Origin: Weeksellaceae bacterium TAE3-ERU29
GTDB lineage: Bacteria; Bacteroidota; Bacteroidia; Flavobacteriales; Weeksellaceae
Direction of reading: 5' to 3'
Assembly: GCA_019218445.1 (NCBI GenBank)
Contig: JAHUUM010000006.1
Span: 1 to 64,000 of the forward strand
DNA length: 64,000 nucleotides
In this document: piece by piece, positions 35,054-44,632 of the stretch
How positions within the stretch are numbered: position 1 is the first letter of the stretch
Layout: each line of letters begins with the position of its first letter
Program-made: the position numbers and the translations under genes
The notes under the pieces: model-generated
The model's input: only the letters and a program-made list of their open reading frames with translations
The model's database searches: none
What the model was told of the DNA's origin: nothing

Positions 35054-36265
35054 TTATTTCATATTCTTAGAAGCCAACTCTTTTTTTACTTTTAATTCAA
35101 AAGGATTTTCGTTTTCAGGTTTAATTTTTAGAGTAAGAGAGTCATAACTTTTAAATAGCGAATTTGTAACTAAATCACATATCATAGAATCATTTACATT
35201 TCTTCCATTAATTGATAAAATTTCATCGGCATATTTAATTTTACTTTTTAAATCTTCATCCCAAACTACTCCAATAATAAGTTTTCCATCTTTTAAAGTT
35301 TTATCAAAACCAAACTCAGGCTCTTCCACATTTATAACTTCTTTGGAATAAGGCTCAAAGTAAAACTTTTTATGGAGATAGTCAATCGTCATAATTCCAT
35401 AATCTAATAGTTTTGCTCCAATTAGGGAGTTACGGCTTTTTATAGTCTCTGATATTACATTTTGAAATTCAATATTATTAATTGTAAGAGATGGTAATAA
35501 AAGTTTGTAATTTTTATGCTTGGTTACTTTGTCTGCCATAAAACCTAAAGAAGAAGCTCCTTCGTCTTCTCCTATTTGGTGAAAGATTTCTTTTTTGCTA
35601 AAAACTTTCTCATAATTTTTAAGAGAGGTAGAGTAAATGTCATCTGCTCCGGTATCGATTAACAATTGCTCTTTCCCTTTATCCTCTCCTCTTAATTTAA
35701 CCCAAACGAAAGGTGTACTTTGAATTTTTGTAAGCATAATACCCTCTGAGTTTTTCTCTTTTAAATTTAGTTTTTCTTTTAAATCAGTAATGATTAATTT
35801 CTTCTTTTTGCCATCTATCTGAATAATGGAATTCTTTAGCATATTACTGCCAATAACACCATCTATTTTCATACAACTGAAAGGCACTTTCTTAGTGAAT
35901 TCCCCTACAAAAGTTGGAATTTTCTCAAAATTTAAATCTCCAATTTTTAAACTATCAATAGAAACGATAAGTTTATTCTCTTTTATTTGATTGATGTCTA
36001 CGAGAGGAAAAATTCGTATAGTATCAGGTTTTAACTTATTATAAAGCTCTTCTGATATCGCGTTCATTGCTCCTGTATCAAATAAGAATCTATATTCTTC
36101 TCCTTGAATACTAACAGGAACAATAATTTTATTTCTGATTAACTCAAAATCAATTTCTGAGTAGTAGTCTTTAATTTTCTGTTCGCCAATATTTAGACTA
36201 AACTTCTGAGTAGAACAACTTGTTACAAAAAGTAAAACAGCAAAGAATAAAATTAGTTTTCTCAT
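35054..36265 (-). CDS. Retropepsin-like aspartyl protease lipoprotein with PDZ domain
   Basis: 403 residues with a lipoprotein signal (LLFVTSC, Cys at about 17). Two retropepsin-like halves each carry a catalytic Asp motif: FLFDTGAMN near 62 and LLIDTGADD near 203. A C-terminal PDZ-like domain (KYADEILSINGRNV, TNSLFKSYDSLTLKI) follows. With both Asp motifs in one chain it could fold as a pepsin-like pseudo-dimer without dimerising. It lies 20 bases after ldcA and is probably in its operon. A role in envelope proteolysis is inferred; substrates are unknown. Confidence 0.85.
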   Translation of the reverse strand: MRKLILFFAVLLFVTSCSTQKFSLNIGEQKIKDYYSEIDFELIRNKIIVPVSIQGEEYRFLFDTGAMNAISEELYNKLKPDTIRIFPLVDINQIKENKLIVSIDSLKIGDLNFEKIPTFVGEFTKKVPFSCMKIDGVIGSNMLKNSIIQIDGKKKKLIITDLKEKLNLKEKNSEGIMLTKIQSTPFVWVKLRGEDKGKEQLLIDTGADDIYSTSLKNYEKVFSKKEIFHQIGEDEGASSLGFMADKVTKHKNYKLLLPSLTINNIEFQNVISETIKSRNSLIGAKLLDYGIMTIDYLHKKFYFEPYSKEVINVEEPEFGFDKTLKDGKLIIGVVWDEDLKSKIKYADEILSINGRNVNDSMICDLVTNSLFKSYDSLTLKIKPENENPFELKVKKELASKNMK

Positions 36266-36285
36266 TTTTTAAGGAATTTAAAACT

Positions 36286-37212
36286 CTAAATATAAAAACT
36301 TAAATCAGTTTTATCATCATTTACAGATAATTCCACTTTACTTCCCATGATTAAAGCTCGGTTGTCGCCTGTATGTCCTGCGGGAAAATTAAAAACTACG
36401 GGGATGTTTAAGTCTTTTACTTGTTCTAAAATCACTTGATTGGCGGTAGGGTCATAATTTAGGTTAAAATCAGGGTTTTCTTCTTCCACATCCATTTTAG
36501 TAAAACTTCCCACGATAATCCCTTCTACTTTTCTGAACAATCCCGAACGCTTGAGAGCCTCCAGCATTCTGTCCACGTGATACCAGTTTTCGTACCAATC
36601 TTCAATAAATAAAATAATTTCCTCGCTTTGCAAAGCTGTACAACTCCCCAACTGACTGTAAATTATGGAAAGGTTTCCGCCCATTAAAATACCTTTTGCT
36701 TTTCCTTTTATATTGAGTGAATGATTTGGCAATGTGTACGACAAACTTTCGCCTTTTAAAACTTTAATTAAACTCGTGTACGATTCTTCGGTGTATTTTG
36801 TATTGAGCGGTTTTGCGGTTACGGCGTGTAAAGTCGGAATATTTTTATTGTTCAAATAATTATGAAAAACGGTAATATCTGAATAACCAATTAACCATTT
36901 AGGATTATTTAAAAAAGTAGAAAAATCCAAATCATCTATAATTTTCACCGAACCGTATCCGCCCCGAGCGCACCAAATTGCATCTAAATCGGGATTATCC
37001 AAAGCCTCTTGCGTGATTTTTAATCGTTGCTGAGTATCACCCGCGTACCAATATCCTAAATTAAATTCAGTAAATAAATCTTTTGGAATTTCTAACGTCC
37101 AACCTTGTTTTTTAGCCCAATCTTTGGCAAAATCAAGTTCATGTTCAAAGATTCTACCCGCCGGAGCTATAATGCCTATTTTTGAGCCTTTTTTTAATAT
37201 GGGATTTTTCAT
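36286..37212 (-). CDS. ldcA: LD-carboxypeptidase (peptidase S66)
   Basis: Cuts the terminal D-Ala from the tetrapeptide of recycled muropeptides (L,D-carboxypeptidase, cytosolic). 308 residues, normal length. Motifs: GIIAPAG at the N-terminus, ARGGYGSVKIIDDLDF, the nucleophile region IGYSDITVF, a Glu in LFIEDWYENWYHVDRML, and the His of NFPAGHTGDNRALIMG, forming the Ser-Glu-His triad expected for S66. The retropepsin-like lipoprotein gene follows on the same strand. Confidence 0.92.
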   Translation of the reverse strand: MKNPILKKGSKIGIIAPAGRIFEHELDFAKDWAKKQGWTLEIPKDLFTEFNLGYWYAGDTQQRLKITQEALDNPDLDAIWCARGGYGSVKIIDDLDFSTFLNNPKWLIGYSDITVFHNYLNNKNIPTLHAVTAKPLNTKYTEESYTSLIKVLKGESLSYTLPNHSLNIKGKAKGILMGGNLSIIYSQLGSCTALQSEEIILFIEDWYENWYHVDRMLEALKRSGLFRKVEGIIVGSFTKMDVEEENPDFNLNYDPTANQVILEQVKDLNIPVVFNFPAGHTGDNRALIMGSKVELSVNDDKTDLSFYI

Positions 37213-37262
37213 CTTCTTAAGAAAGAGATATAATTTAATAGAAATGCTTTTTTGAAGTTTAA

Positions 37263-38399
37263 TTACATATCTAAGCCTTTTGTAATCTCTAATATTTTTT
37301 TTATTTCAGATTCAAACAGTTTACACATCTCTCCATTAATTATAGCAATCATCGCTTCTTTCCTCCAATAACTATCATAGGGTACAGGGAAACTATTCCA
37401 AACCCAATTTTCATTACTTTTATTAAATTTGTCTTTTAGTACACTAAATGTTTTATCGTTTCTTTTCTCTTTGTCTCTATGGTATAATCCAATTATTAAA
37501 TTTCGAAGATTTTTATTTTCAAACTCTAAAGCGATATTATAATACTTCCAATTAGGATTTAAAAAGACAAATTGAGACCATGGTGTATTTACTCTATCAT
37601 ATTCCCCTGATTCATTCTTTAGATTAAGTTCATTACAAACTCTATCCAATTGTGGAATTAAAACTTTATTAATGAGGTGATTTCTTACCTTATCAATATT
37701 ATCACTAATTGTAAATAATGCTTCTATATTTTCTTCTTTCGATAAAAGTTCTATTATTTCTGTATTCATCTGTGATAGTTGGGTATTGTTAGTTAGATAT
37801 TTTATATGATTAACATATTGAATTAAAGTTTCTCTAATTATAGGTTTTCTAGCTGATATTTCGATACATTTTTCTAACCAATTTACTATTGTATGTTCGT
37901 ATGAGACAACCTTATAATCAACTCCTTTAGAACTCTGTTCAGAAGCTTCATCTCCCCATAAATTTAAATATAATAGTTGATAGCTTTTGAAATTTCTTTT
38001 AGCATATTCCTCATATCTTTTTAGTTGCTCAAATTGATCTCTTGCATATATTTTATTTTCAATAATAATACATTGATCACGATTTTTTACTATTATATCG
38101 ATTCGCCCTCCTAAACCTATTGAAAATTCAGTAGTAACCTCTATATCAGATAAAGAAAACACAAAATCACTCTCTATGATGTTATCCTGTTTTAAGGTGT
38201 CAAGAAATAGTTTTAAAAACTTTGTTTCAAAATTGTGTGATCCTTTATTACTTAATAATTCTGCTAATATAGAGGAATGTGTTACTTCATAATGATTAAC
38301 TCCACATATTTTAAAGATATTAAAGTTATCATTAGTTAATTTATCTATTTGCTTTTGATATCTATTTAATATCTTTATTTTCTCTATAAGTTCTTTCAT
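37263..38399 (-). CDS. PD-(D/E)XK nuclease family protein
   Basis: 378 residues. The N-terminal half has the nuclease motif order: HSSILAELL, then GGRIDIIVKN (catalytic Asp), CIIIENKIYA (ExK motif) and DQFEQLKRYEEYA (conserved Gln). This is the pattern of the PD-(D/E)XK nuclease group with stand-alone members (PDDEXK_4-like). The C-terminal half (FVFLNPNWKYYNIALEFE, NENWVWNSFPVPYDSYW) may bind or recognise a target. The gene stands alone between ldcA and cysS, is more AT-rich than its neighbours by eye, and carries no transposon. A defence or DNA-repair role is possible but not shown. Confidence 0.8.
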   Translation of the reverse strand: MKELIEKIKILNRYQKQIDKLTNDNFNIFKICGVNHYEVTHSSILAELLSNKGSHNFETKFLKLFLDTLKQDNIIESDFVFSLSDIEVTTEFSIGLGGRIDIIVKNRDQCIIIENKIYARDQFEQLKRYEEYAKRNFKSYQLLYLNLWGDEASEQSSKGVDYKVVSYEHTIVNWLEKCIEISARKPIIRETLIQYVNHIKYLTNNTQLSQMNTEIIELLSKEENIEALFTISDNIDKVRNHLINKVLIPQLDRVCNELNLKNESGEYDRVNTPWSQFVFLNPNWKYYNIALEFENKNLRNLIIGLYHRDKEKRNDKTFSVLKDKFNKSNENWVWNSFPVPYDSYWRKEAMIAIINGEMCKLFESEIKKILEITKGLDM

Positions 38400-38410
38400 T
38401 TTTATCTCTA

Positions 38411-38439
38411 TTTAAAACCCCAAGAAATTACTCTCGGGG
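38411..38439 (-). terminator. Terminator of folE-cysS transcript
   Basis: Read on the minus strand, CCCCGAGA pairs with TCTTGGGG (38418-38425 and 38432-38439; one G-U pair), followed by TTTTAAAT. It lies between cysS and the nuclease gene. Confidence 0.6.
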
Positions 38440-38467
38440 CTTTATATATTTAGTATTAATTCATGAT

Positions 38468-39940
38468 TTAATTAATAGAATAACTTGTTCCGTCTTTTCC
38501 GTCTTTTAATTGAATTCCACCCTCTGCCAATTTATCTCTAATCTCGTCAGACGTTGCCCAATCTTTATTATCTCTCGCTTTTTTACGAATATCAATCAAT
38601 AAATTAACCGCAGTGTCTAACTGAGTAGAATCAGTTGTTGCTTCCATAGGTTTTAGTCCTAAAATATCCTCTACAAAGGCAGTCAGTTTTTCCTCAAAAA
38701 GCGATTTATCTTCTTGGCTGATTTGCTCTTTTCCTTCTTTTAAAAGATTAATGATTTTTACCGCCTCAAACAACTGAGCGATTAACATTGGCGTATTAAA
38801 ATCATCGTCCATTTTGGCATAACATTCCTTAACCCAAGCATTAATATCCACACTTGATTTATCCGAAGTTTTCACCTCTTTTAAATCCTTCATTGCTTGC
38901 ATTAATTTCAAATAACCTTTCTCTGACGCCAAAACTGCATCATTAGACAAATCGAGAACACTTCTGTAATGTGCTTGCAACATAAAGAAACGAATAACCA
39001 TAGGGTCAAAACCTTTTTCAAAGAAATCATTATTTCCCGAGAAAAGTTCAGACGGTAAAATTGTGTTTCCGGTAGATTTAGACATCTTTTGTCCGTTCAT
39101 TGTCAACATATTTGCGTGCATCCAATATCTTACGGGAGCATGTCCGTTTGCACCTTTTGCCTGAGCGATTTCACACTCGTGGTGAGGGAATTTTAAATCC
39201 ATTCCACCTCCGTGAATATCAAAAGTCTCGCCTAAATATTTAGTACTCATCACAGTACATTCTAAGTGCCACCCCGGGAATCCGTCGCTCCAAGGAGAAG
39301 GCCAACGCATAATATGCTCCGGCGAGGCTTTTTTCCATAAAGCAAAATCTTGTGGGTTTCTCTTTTCGGACTGACCGTCAAGTGTTCGAGTATTTGAAAT
39401 CAAATCCTCTATATCGCGCTTACTTAATTCACCATAAGTATGGCTTTCATTATATTTTTTCACATCAAAATAAATAGAACCATTGCTTTCATACGCAAAA
39501 CCATTGTCTAAAATTCTTTTAATGATTTCAATTTGTTCTATCAAATGCCCTGTTGCGGTTGGTTCTACGTTTGGCGGTAAATTATTAAACTGAGCCAAAA
39601 CATTATGAAAATCAATCGTATATTGTTGAACAATTTCCATAGGCTCTAATTCTTCCAGCCTTGCCTTTTTAGAGATTTTATCTTCTCCCTCATCGGCATC
39701 GCTTTCCAAATGCCCAACATCGGTAATATTTCTCACATAACGAACTTTGTAGCCTAAATGTTTCAAATATCTGTAAACCACATCAAAGGACATAAAAGTC
39801 CTTACATTTCCCAAATGGACGTAAGAGTAAACCGTAGGACCGCAAACATACATTCCAACAAAATTGGGGTGTATTGTTTCAAACTTTTCTTTTTCTCCCG
39901 AATGAGAATTGTGAATTTTTAAATTATGTTCTATTACCAT
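38468..39940 (-). CDS. cysS: Cysteinyl-tRNA synthetase
   Basis: Class I synthetase that charges tRNA-Cys. 490 residues. The zinc ligands are intact: Cys in [11 protein letters not shown], Cys in HLECTVMS, and His/Glu in [10 protein letters not shown]. The ATP-binding HIGH-type motif is VHLGNVRT and the second signature is KMSKSTGN. The C-terminal helical domain and a short anticodon-binding tail are complete. It begins 24 bases after folE and is likely co-transcribed with it. Confidence 0.97.
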   Translation of the reverse strand: MVIEHNLKIHNSHSGEKEKFETIHPNFVGMYVCGPTVYSYVHLGNVRTFMSFDVVYRYLKHLGYKVRYVRNITDVGHLESDADEGEDKISKKARLEELEPMEIVQQYTIDFHNVLAQFNNLPPNVEPTATGHLIEQIEIIKRILDNGFAYESNGSIYFDVKKYNESHTYGELSKRDIEDLISNTRTLDGQSEKRNPQDFALWKKASPEHIMRWPSPWSDGFPGWHLECTVMSTKYLGETFDIHGGGMDLKFPHHECEIAQAKGANGHAPVRYWMHANMLTMNGQKMSKSTGNTILPSELFSGNNDFFEKGFDPMVIRFFMLQAHYRSVLDLSNDAVLASEKGYLKLMQAMKDLKEVKTSDKSSVDINAWVKECYAKMDDDFNTPMLIAQLFEAVKIINLLKEGKEQISQEDKSLFEEKLTAFVEDILGLKPMEATTDSTQLDTAVNLLIDIRKKARDNKDWATSDEIRDKLAEGGIQLKDGKDGTSYSIN

Positions 39941-39964
39941 TTTGTTATTTTTAATTAAGAAAAA

Positions 39965-40651
39965 CTATACATTAAACTTAGTCCCCATACCTATATATTT
40001 AAGGAATTCGGCACGTGTAGTCGGGTTAGTTTTAAAAGCACCACCCAATTCTGCCGTAACCGTACTGCTCTCTATATCTTTAATTCCTCTCGAGTTCACA
40101 CATAAATGTTTGGCATCTATCACACAAGCCACATCTTTAGTCCCTAAAGCCTCTTGCATCGCACGAACAATCTGCATCGTTAAACGCTCTTGCACTTGTG
40201 GTCTTTTTGCATAATATTCCACAATTCTATTCATTTTAGAAAGCCCGATAACTCGCCCCTTAGAAATATAAGCCACATGAGCACGCCCCACAATCGGTAA
40301 AAAATGATGTTCACAAGTAGAATAAACTATAATATCTTTTTCCACCAACATTTGGTTATATTTATATTTATTCTCAAAAGTGGACATTTTCGGTTTTCTT
40401 TCAGGACTTAAACCACCAAAAATTTCTTTCACAAACATTTTCGCCACACGGCGTGGAGTTCCCTTCAAACTATCATCAGTCATATCAAGACCCAAAGTCT
40501 GCATAATCTTAGAAAAATCCTTTTCGATAGAACTTATCTTTTCCTCATCAGAAATAGCAAACGCATCTTGTCTTAACGGAGTTTCGTGATTTCCCGGAAT
40601 GTGACCATCCCCCATATCATCATACAACTCTTCCTCGTTGTAATTTGTCAT
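39965..40651 (-). CDS. folE: GTP cyclohydrolase I
   Basis: Converts GTP to dihydroneopterin triphosphate, the first step of tetrahydrofolate synthesis; homodecameric, cytosolic. 228 residues. Zinc ligands are present (CEHHFLP and HLCVNSRGIKD), as are the substrate-binding segments KGRVIGLSKMNRIVEYYAKRPQVQERL. The N-terminal ~45 residues are variable. A TAnnTTTG promoter lies just upstream. Confidence 0.96.
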   Translation of the reverse strand: MTNYNEEELYDDMGDGHIPGNHETPLRQDAFAISDEEKISSIEKDFSKIMQTLGLDMTDDSLKGTPRRVAKMFVKEIFGGLSPERKPKMSTFENKYKYNQMLVEKDIIVYSTCEHHFLPIVGRAHVAYISKGRVIGLSKMNRIVEYYAKRPQVQERLTMQIVRAMQEALGTKDVACVIDAKHLCVNSRGIKDIESSTVTAELGGAFKTNPTTRAEFLKYIGMGTKFNV

Positions 40652-40668
40652 AGCATCATTAATTTGTA

Positions 40669-40676
40669 CAAATTTA
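40669..40676 (-). promoter_or_regulatory. Promoter -7 element for folE-cysS
   Basis: TAAATTTG on the minus strand, 17 bases before the folE ATG. Confidence 0.5.
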
Positions 40677-40734
40677 ACGATTAATTTTAAGCCTACAATA
40701 ATAAATAAAAATTGAGCAGTATTATTAAAAGTTA

Positions 40735-40826
40735 TTTGGGCGTTTCCCTTCGGGTCGGGCTATAACACTACAAGTCCTCGCTCCGCTTTACTACGCTGTG
40801 GGCTTTCCGTTGCTATCCCTCACGCA
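40735..40826. repeat. ~92-base intergenic repeat, inverted relative to 57284
   Basis: The stretch from TTTGGGCGT to CTCACGCA (with inner GGGTCGGGCTAT, CAAGTCCTCGCTCCG, GCTGTGGGCTT and CTATCCCTCACGCA) is found again at 57284-57376 in the opposite orientation. It is far more GC-rich than its surroundings and not coding. Similar sequences occur between genes in many Bacteroidetes genomes, from memory; their function is unknown to me. Confidence 0.8.
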
Positions 40827-40886
40827 ACCTACCGAGTACCCCCTCGAGGAAAGTCTGCGATAGCAGAGTATGTGAATAGAGAATAA

Positions 40887-41062
40887 ATTCCCCCTTCAGG
40901 GGGATACAGGGGGTGTTGCGATAAGTAAAATACCCATGAGACTCTGAAATAAATTCAGGGTCACAAAGGATTTAGTTTTTTGTACGATAAAACATCCCCC
41001 TTACCCCCTTCAAAGGGGGATTAGCATGCCTACTGTCATACCAACCGCGTTTCTGCATCACA
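40887..41062. repeat. CCCCCTT palindromes and degenerate repeat fragments
   Basis: Two CCCCCTTnnnGGGGG-type inverted repeats (near 40887-40917 and 40988-41023) flank a TCTGAAATAAATTCAGGGTC palindrome (about 40940-40960). A partial copy of the GTCATnCCAAC repeat follows at 41034. This is non-coding repeat debris at the left side of the repeat island. Confidence 0.6.
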
Positions 41063-41091
41063 CTTGTAGGGATCTACGTATTTCTGTTTTC

Positions 41092-41379
41092 ACGTCATTG
41101 CGAAGAATGAAGCAATCTCTGAATGTACTTATTAGGGGTTGCTTCGAGCTAGCTCTTGCAATGACGTACGTTTTAATTTTGTTTATTATGATGTTACCCT
41201 GAAACAAGTTCAGAGTGACACTGTGCGTGCTTTCTCATCGTTGCGGTCATGCTGAATTTATTTCAGCATCACACTCATTAATAACAAGTACTTTTCTGTT
41301 TTCACGTCATTGCGAAGAATGAAGCAATCTCTGAATGTACTTATTAGGGATTGCTTCGAGCAAGCTCTCGCAATGACGT
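41092..41379. repeat. Composite repeat, left flank of cassette D
   Basis: Two near-identical MITE-like units (41092-41167 and 41304-41379), each an imperfect palindrome with ACGTCATTGCGA and CGCAATGACGT-type ends, bracket a second palindromic segment (ACCCTGAAACAAGTTCAG, then GTCATGCTGAATTTATTTCAGCAT). The same arrangement and orientation occurs at 44633-44851. Confidence 0.85.
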
Positions 41380-41522
41380 GCGTTTTTATTTTTACTTGTT
41401 AATTTTTAATTTACTACAAAAGTTTCCCACACCTAACAGATTATAAGGCAAAGGTTTATAGAACTTTTTAGGATATTTGGTATGCATTTTTGCTATTTTG
41501 TAGTTTTTATAAAAAATATAAA

Positions 41523-41562
41523 AACCTTGCAAAGCCTTTGTTTATACAGGCTCCACAAGGTT
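41523..41562 (-). terminator. Terminator of cassette D
   Basis: On the minus strand AACCTTG pairs with CAAGGTT (41556-41562 and 41523-41529), with a nested AGCCT/AGGCT stem and a following T-rich run. It lies 163 bases downstream of the large cassette D gene. The remainder of 41380-41724 contains another hairpin (AACACC/GGTGTT near 41670) and nothing coding. Confidence 0.5.
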
Positions 41563-41724
41563 AGTTAATATTTGTATCTATTCTTAAAAACCAAAGGTTG
41601 CCCTCTTTACACATATTCCTCTTCCATGTATTCAGAGGACTTCCTTTGATGGTGAAAACACACCGTTTCTAAACACCTCTTTTTGGTGTTTTTTACCTAA
41701 CAGCTTAACGGAGTTGAACCCGTA

Positions 41725-43935
41725 TTAATCCTGGATACAACGAACACTCATCCCATCGGCCCAGCTTCCTTTAGTCTGGTTCGGATCCGCCCAGTGCTTA
41801 CTCATATAAAATACATAAGCCGATCTCTCTCTCCCCTCGACAACAGCCGTTGACGACGCATACCAAGCGTATTCACCCACCTGTCTCACTTCACCTGCAT
41901 AATCGGAACGGTAGCCCGCATTTATTAGGTTTGGTAATAGGGTCTGATTGTACCATTCGTAAGTGACCACGCCATCTGAATGACCGGTGATAGCCTCATG
42001 AACAGCCACCCACTCCTCATGGGTCGGCACATGGAACCCTGTAGGACAAGGGTTATTAGGCTTACCACTTCGCCACAATTCTACATTGGCTCCGGAAGCA
42101 TCATTTGAACCGTTTGATACCCAACTATATTTATTTGAATAATTAGATAGAATAAACTTCCCAACGATACTGGAAGGAGACGTTGCCTGCCAATTATTTG
42201 CTCTCGTATTAATAGTTGGAGAATATCTATACTCATGACCGTCCGTAGGGCGCTGCCATTGGTATAAACCTCCGTAAATTTTCGGTATAGCATAGCCAGA
42301 CGCTCCAGTTTCACTTATAGTAGGGTCAAACGCAGCAGAACCTAATTTTGCGGCAGCTGCCCCTAAGTTCAAGTTTAACCATGTTTTATTGTATCCAGTG
42401 GGCGTAGTTACTTGTACCGGTAAATACACAAAGTTATGGACTCCATCTCCAAATTTCTTATCAAGTATACCTCCTATTCCCTTTAATACTACTTGGAAGT
42501 TACTTCCGTTCATATCTACATTAAAGGTAGCAATGTCATAGGTTGCACCGGGTGCTAATTGCCTTACTAAATATTCTCCGTCACCTCCTACTTCTATCGT
42601 TCCTGTTAAATTCCCTGCCGCATTAAAGGTATTTGGCTGTATATTTAAAGTCAACTCATTAGTATCATTATTTTGCCCCGGCGCAGACGTTTGGGTAATA
42701 CTTACGGCATTATAACTTCCTTGTCCATTGGTATAAGGGATTTCTAAAGTAACTTTTTCTGCTCCGTTGTTTATCTTCCCTTGTAGGGTGGTACTATTAT
42801 ATACCATAGAAACTATGTAACGTTCTCTGTTACTAAGGGTAGCGGAACCTAAACCTACTTGAATACTTTGGTCTGCCTGTAAACCTAATTTATCAAAGGT
42901 AGCAGTTAAATTCCCGCTTTCAGGAGTGCCTGTTAATTTATAAATTAAAGTTTTGGTTTCTCCTCCACTTAAGGATACATCATTGTTTTGGTTAGGGGCA
43001 ACTTGTATATTACTTGTTCCGTTTTGGATTGTTACTGCATCAGAAAAATCAACATTATTAATCGCTGCAAATCCATTGTTCTGTAACTTAAATTTTACTT
43101 TGTTCGCATCGGTTAATGCCACTCCGCTTATATATTGTCCTTCAAAGCCTGCAGATGATACTGCTACACTTTGGGATTGTGCACTCCCTGCATCCGGTAA
43201 ACACTGCCATTGGTGCGCTCCGTTTACTATCCCTTGATACATCTCTATACACTTTTTAGTGGTGTTATAAATCAACATACCTACTTTGGTGTCTACAAAT
43301 TTTGAACGTTGATCTGAACTTACATTGGGGATATTTAAGCCTTGGGGTTTGGTTTCATCCCATGTTGAGTTATACGAAATCTCCATTGAACCTTTCGGAT
43401 CGGTGGTATTGATTCCTACTTTCCCTCCTGTAAAGTTTAGGTTATGATTGTCTAAGTTTACCTCTCTGTCTCCCGAAAGTGTTCCGTTTTGGCTATAGAA
43501 ACTCGCTAAGCTTACTCCTGAACCAAGGGGTTTCCATCTTCCACCGGCTAAATTCCCTGAGGTGTTTCCCGTAGGATTACTAAAATAATAAAAACCTTCT
43601 TTTAAATCTAACGTATATGTTCCTGTGGCAGGATCATCTATCGTAGCATTTTCTTCTACATGAGTATTGTAAACCAACATGCCATCAAATGCCGTTGGGA
43701 ATACCAAACCTAACCCATCGAATAAATCGGTTTTAAATTTAAACGTGGTTAAATTAGTTCTTGGAAATACGATTCCTTTCCCTACACTCGGATATGCCGA
43801 TTGAGAGGACGCATCTATAAACGGATTTTGATTTAAAATGTCTGCATTTACAGGAACATTTGTTTTTATCTGTGCTTGTGTTTTAGGTAAGGATATCAAA
43901 CCTAAAAGTGATGCTATGATGATATATATTTTCAT
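41725..43935 (-). CDS. Cassette D large protein with FISUMP domain
   Basis: 736 residues with a signal peptide (MKIYIIIASLLGLISLPKTQA). The N-terminal ~270 residues contain fibre-like units: KGIVFPRTNL, GMLVYNTHVE, KVGINTTDPKGSMEIS, GMLIYNTTKKCIEMYQ. A beta-rich middle follows. The last ~200 residues form a FISUMP domain (IYGGLYQWQR, NPCPTGFHVPTHEEWVAV, YAWYASSTAV, GMSVRCIQD), a C-type-lectin-like fold common in Bacteroidetes surface proteins. The LVYNTxxKxxEMYxG motif is the same building block as at the ends of cassettes A-C. No type IX sorting domain was recognised. It follows the small gene by 27 bases. Predicted adhesin. Confidence 0.85.
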   Translation of the reverse strand: MKIYIIIASLLGLISLPKTQAQIKTNVPVNADILNQNPFIDASSQSAYPSVGKGIVFPRTNLTTFKFKTDLFDGLGLVFPTAFDGMLVYNTHVEENATIDDPATGTYTLDLKEGFYYFSNPTGNTSGNLAGGRWKPLGSGVSLASFYSQNGTLSGDREVNLDNHNLNFTGGKVGINTTDPKGSMEISYNSTWDETKPQGLNIPNVSSDQRSKFVDTKVGMLIYNTTKKCIEMYQGIVNGAHQWQCLPDAGSAQSQSVAVSSAGFEGQYISGVALTDANKVKFKLQNNGFAAINNVDFSDAVTIQNGTSNIQVAPNQNNDVSLSGGETKTLIYKLTGTPESGNLTATFDKLGLQADQSIQVGLGSATLSNRERYIVSMVYNSTTLQGKINNGAEKVTLEIPYTNGQGSYNAVSITQTSAPGQNNDTNELTLNIQPNTFNAAGNLTGTIEVGGDGEYLVRQLAPGATYDIATFNVDMNGSNFQVVLKGIGGILDKKFGDGVHNFVYLPVQVTTPTGYNKTWLNLNLGAAAAKLGSAAFDPTISETGASGYAIPKIYGGLYQWQRPTDGHEYRYSPTINTRANNWQATSPSSIVGKFILSNYSNKYSWVSNGSNDASGANVELWRSGKPNNPCPTGFHVPTHEEWVAVHEAITGHSDGVVTYEWYNQTLLPNLINAGYRSDYAGEVRQVGEYAWYASSTAVVEGRERSAYVFYMSKHWADPNQTKGSWADGMSVRCIQD

Positions 43936-43962
43936 TTTGATTTTATTTTAAATGATGATTGA

Positions 43963-44577
43963 TTATAATGAGGTAGCGATCCAATGCCATTGGTTATCTG
44001 TATCTTGAAAAGAAGTATAACATCTGGTAAAACCTGCATTAATTGTTTCATGTCCTGCTACTACATTGGTAATAACTACTTGTTTTGCACCTGTTCCATA
44101 AGGTGCAGAGGTAGCATTTCTAAAACAAATGGTTCTGTTTTTATATTCATCAGTTACGACTGGCATAGCAAGTCCTTCTGCGTCTGTAAAAGCGATTATA
44201 TGATCATCCGGTTGAATATCTGAAGCTGAAAAAGTAGCTTCTCTATAGATTCTTACCTTTTCATAAACAGCTCCTATTGCATTTCCTACTTTTGCCCATG
44301 ATGTTCCATTCCAATAGTAATAACCTGCAGGGGTTACACTTCCGTTTCCGTCATTCCATACTAACAGTCCTGCTGTATTTGCACTTCCGTTTAATGCTTC
44401 GGTTCTACTGTTTAATGATACTGACGGTAATACTACGCCTTTCTTTTCTCCTGTTTTGTTTTTTATATGGAATACCGCATCAGGTGCTATGTCTCCATTG
44501 TTTTCTGTGTTAATGCCTACCTGTGCAAATGTTACACCGGTTAAGACAAGTGCTAACGTTGTAAATACTCGTTTCAT
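43963..44577 (-). CDS. Cassette D small surface protein
   Basis: 204 residues, signal peptide MKRVFTTLALVLTGVTFA then QVGINTENNGD. The fibre-like unit AVFHIKNKTGEKKGVVLPSV, LLVWNDG, GYYYWNGTSWAKV corresponds to that of the cassette A-C small proteins. A second, different beta-rich half (EKVRIYREATFSASDIQPDD, QVVITNVVAGHETINAGF) ends in QWHWIATSL. It precedes the FISUMP gene and is probably co-transcribed with it. The order, small then large, is the same as in cassettes A-C although the sequences are only distantly related. Confidence 0.78.
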   Translation of the reverse strand: MKRVFTTLALVLTGVTFAQVGINTENNGDIAPDAVFHIKNKTGEKKGVVLPSVSLNSRTEALNGSANTAGLLVWNDGNGSVTPAGYYYWNGTSWAKVGNAIGAVYEKVRIYREATFSASDIQPDDHIIAFTDAEGLAMPVVTDEYKNRTICFRNATSAPYGTGAKQVVITNVVAGHETINAGFTRCYTSFQDTDNQWHWIATSL

Positions 44578-44632
44578 AATTCTTTAATTTTTAATTGTTA
44601 ATATTTAGTTTTTAATTGTTTCTTTTGTTTTC

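Noticed and set aside
40887-41379. CRISPR array
   Set aside because: The repeats are palindromic, unequal in length and irregularly spaced, with no spacer-sized unique sequences and no cas genes.
40735-41400. Structured non-coding RNA or rRNA fragment
   Set aside because: The strong pairing is explained by palindromic repeats that recur elsewhere in the window; no tRNA- or rRNA-like conserved core was found.
41670-41724. tRNA-like GGTTCAA element near the end of the FISUMP gene
   Set aside because: Only a T-loop-like string is present; no acceptor, D or anticodon arms can be paired around it.
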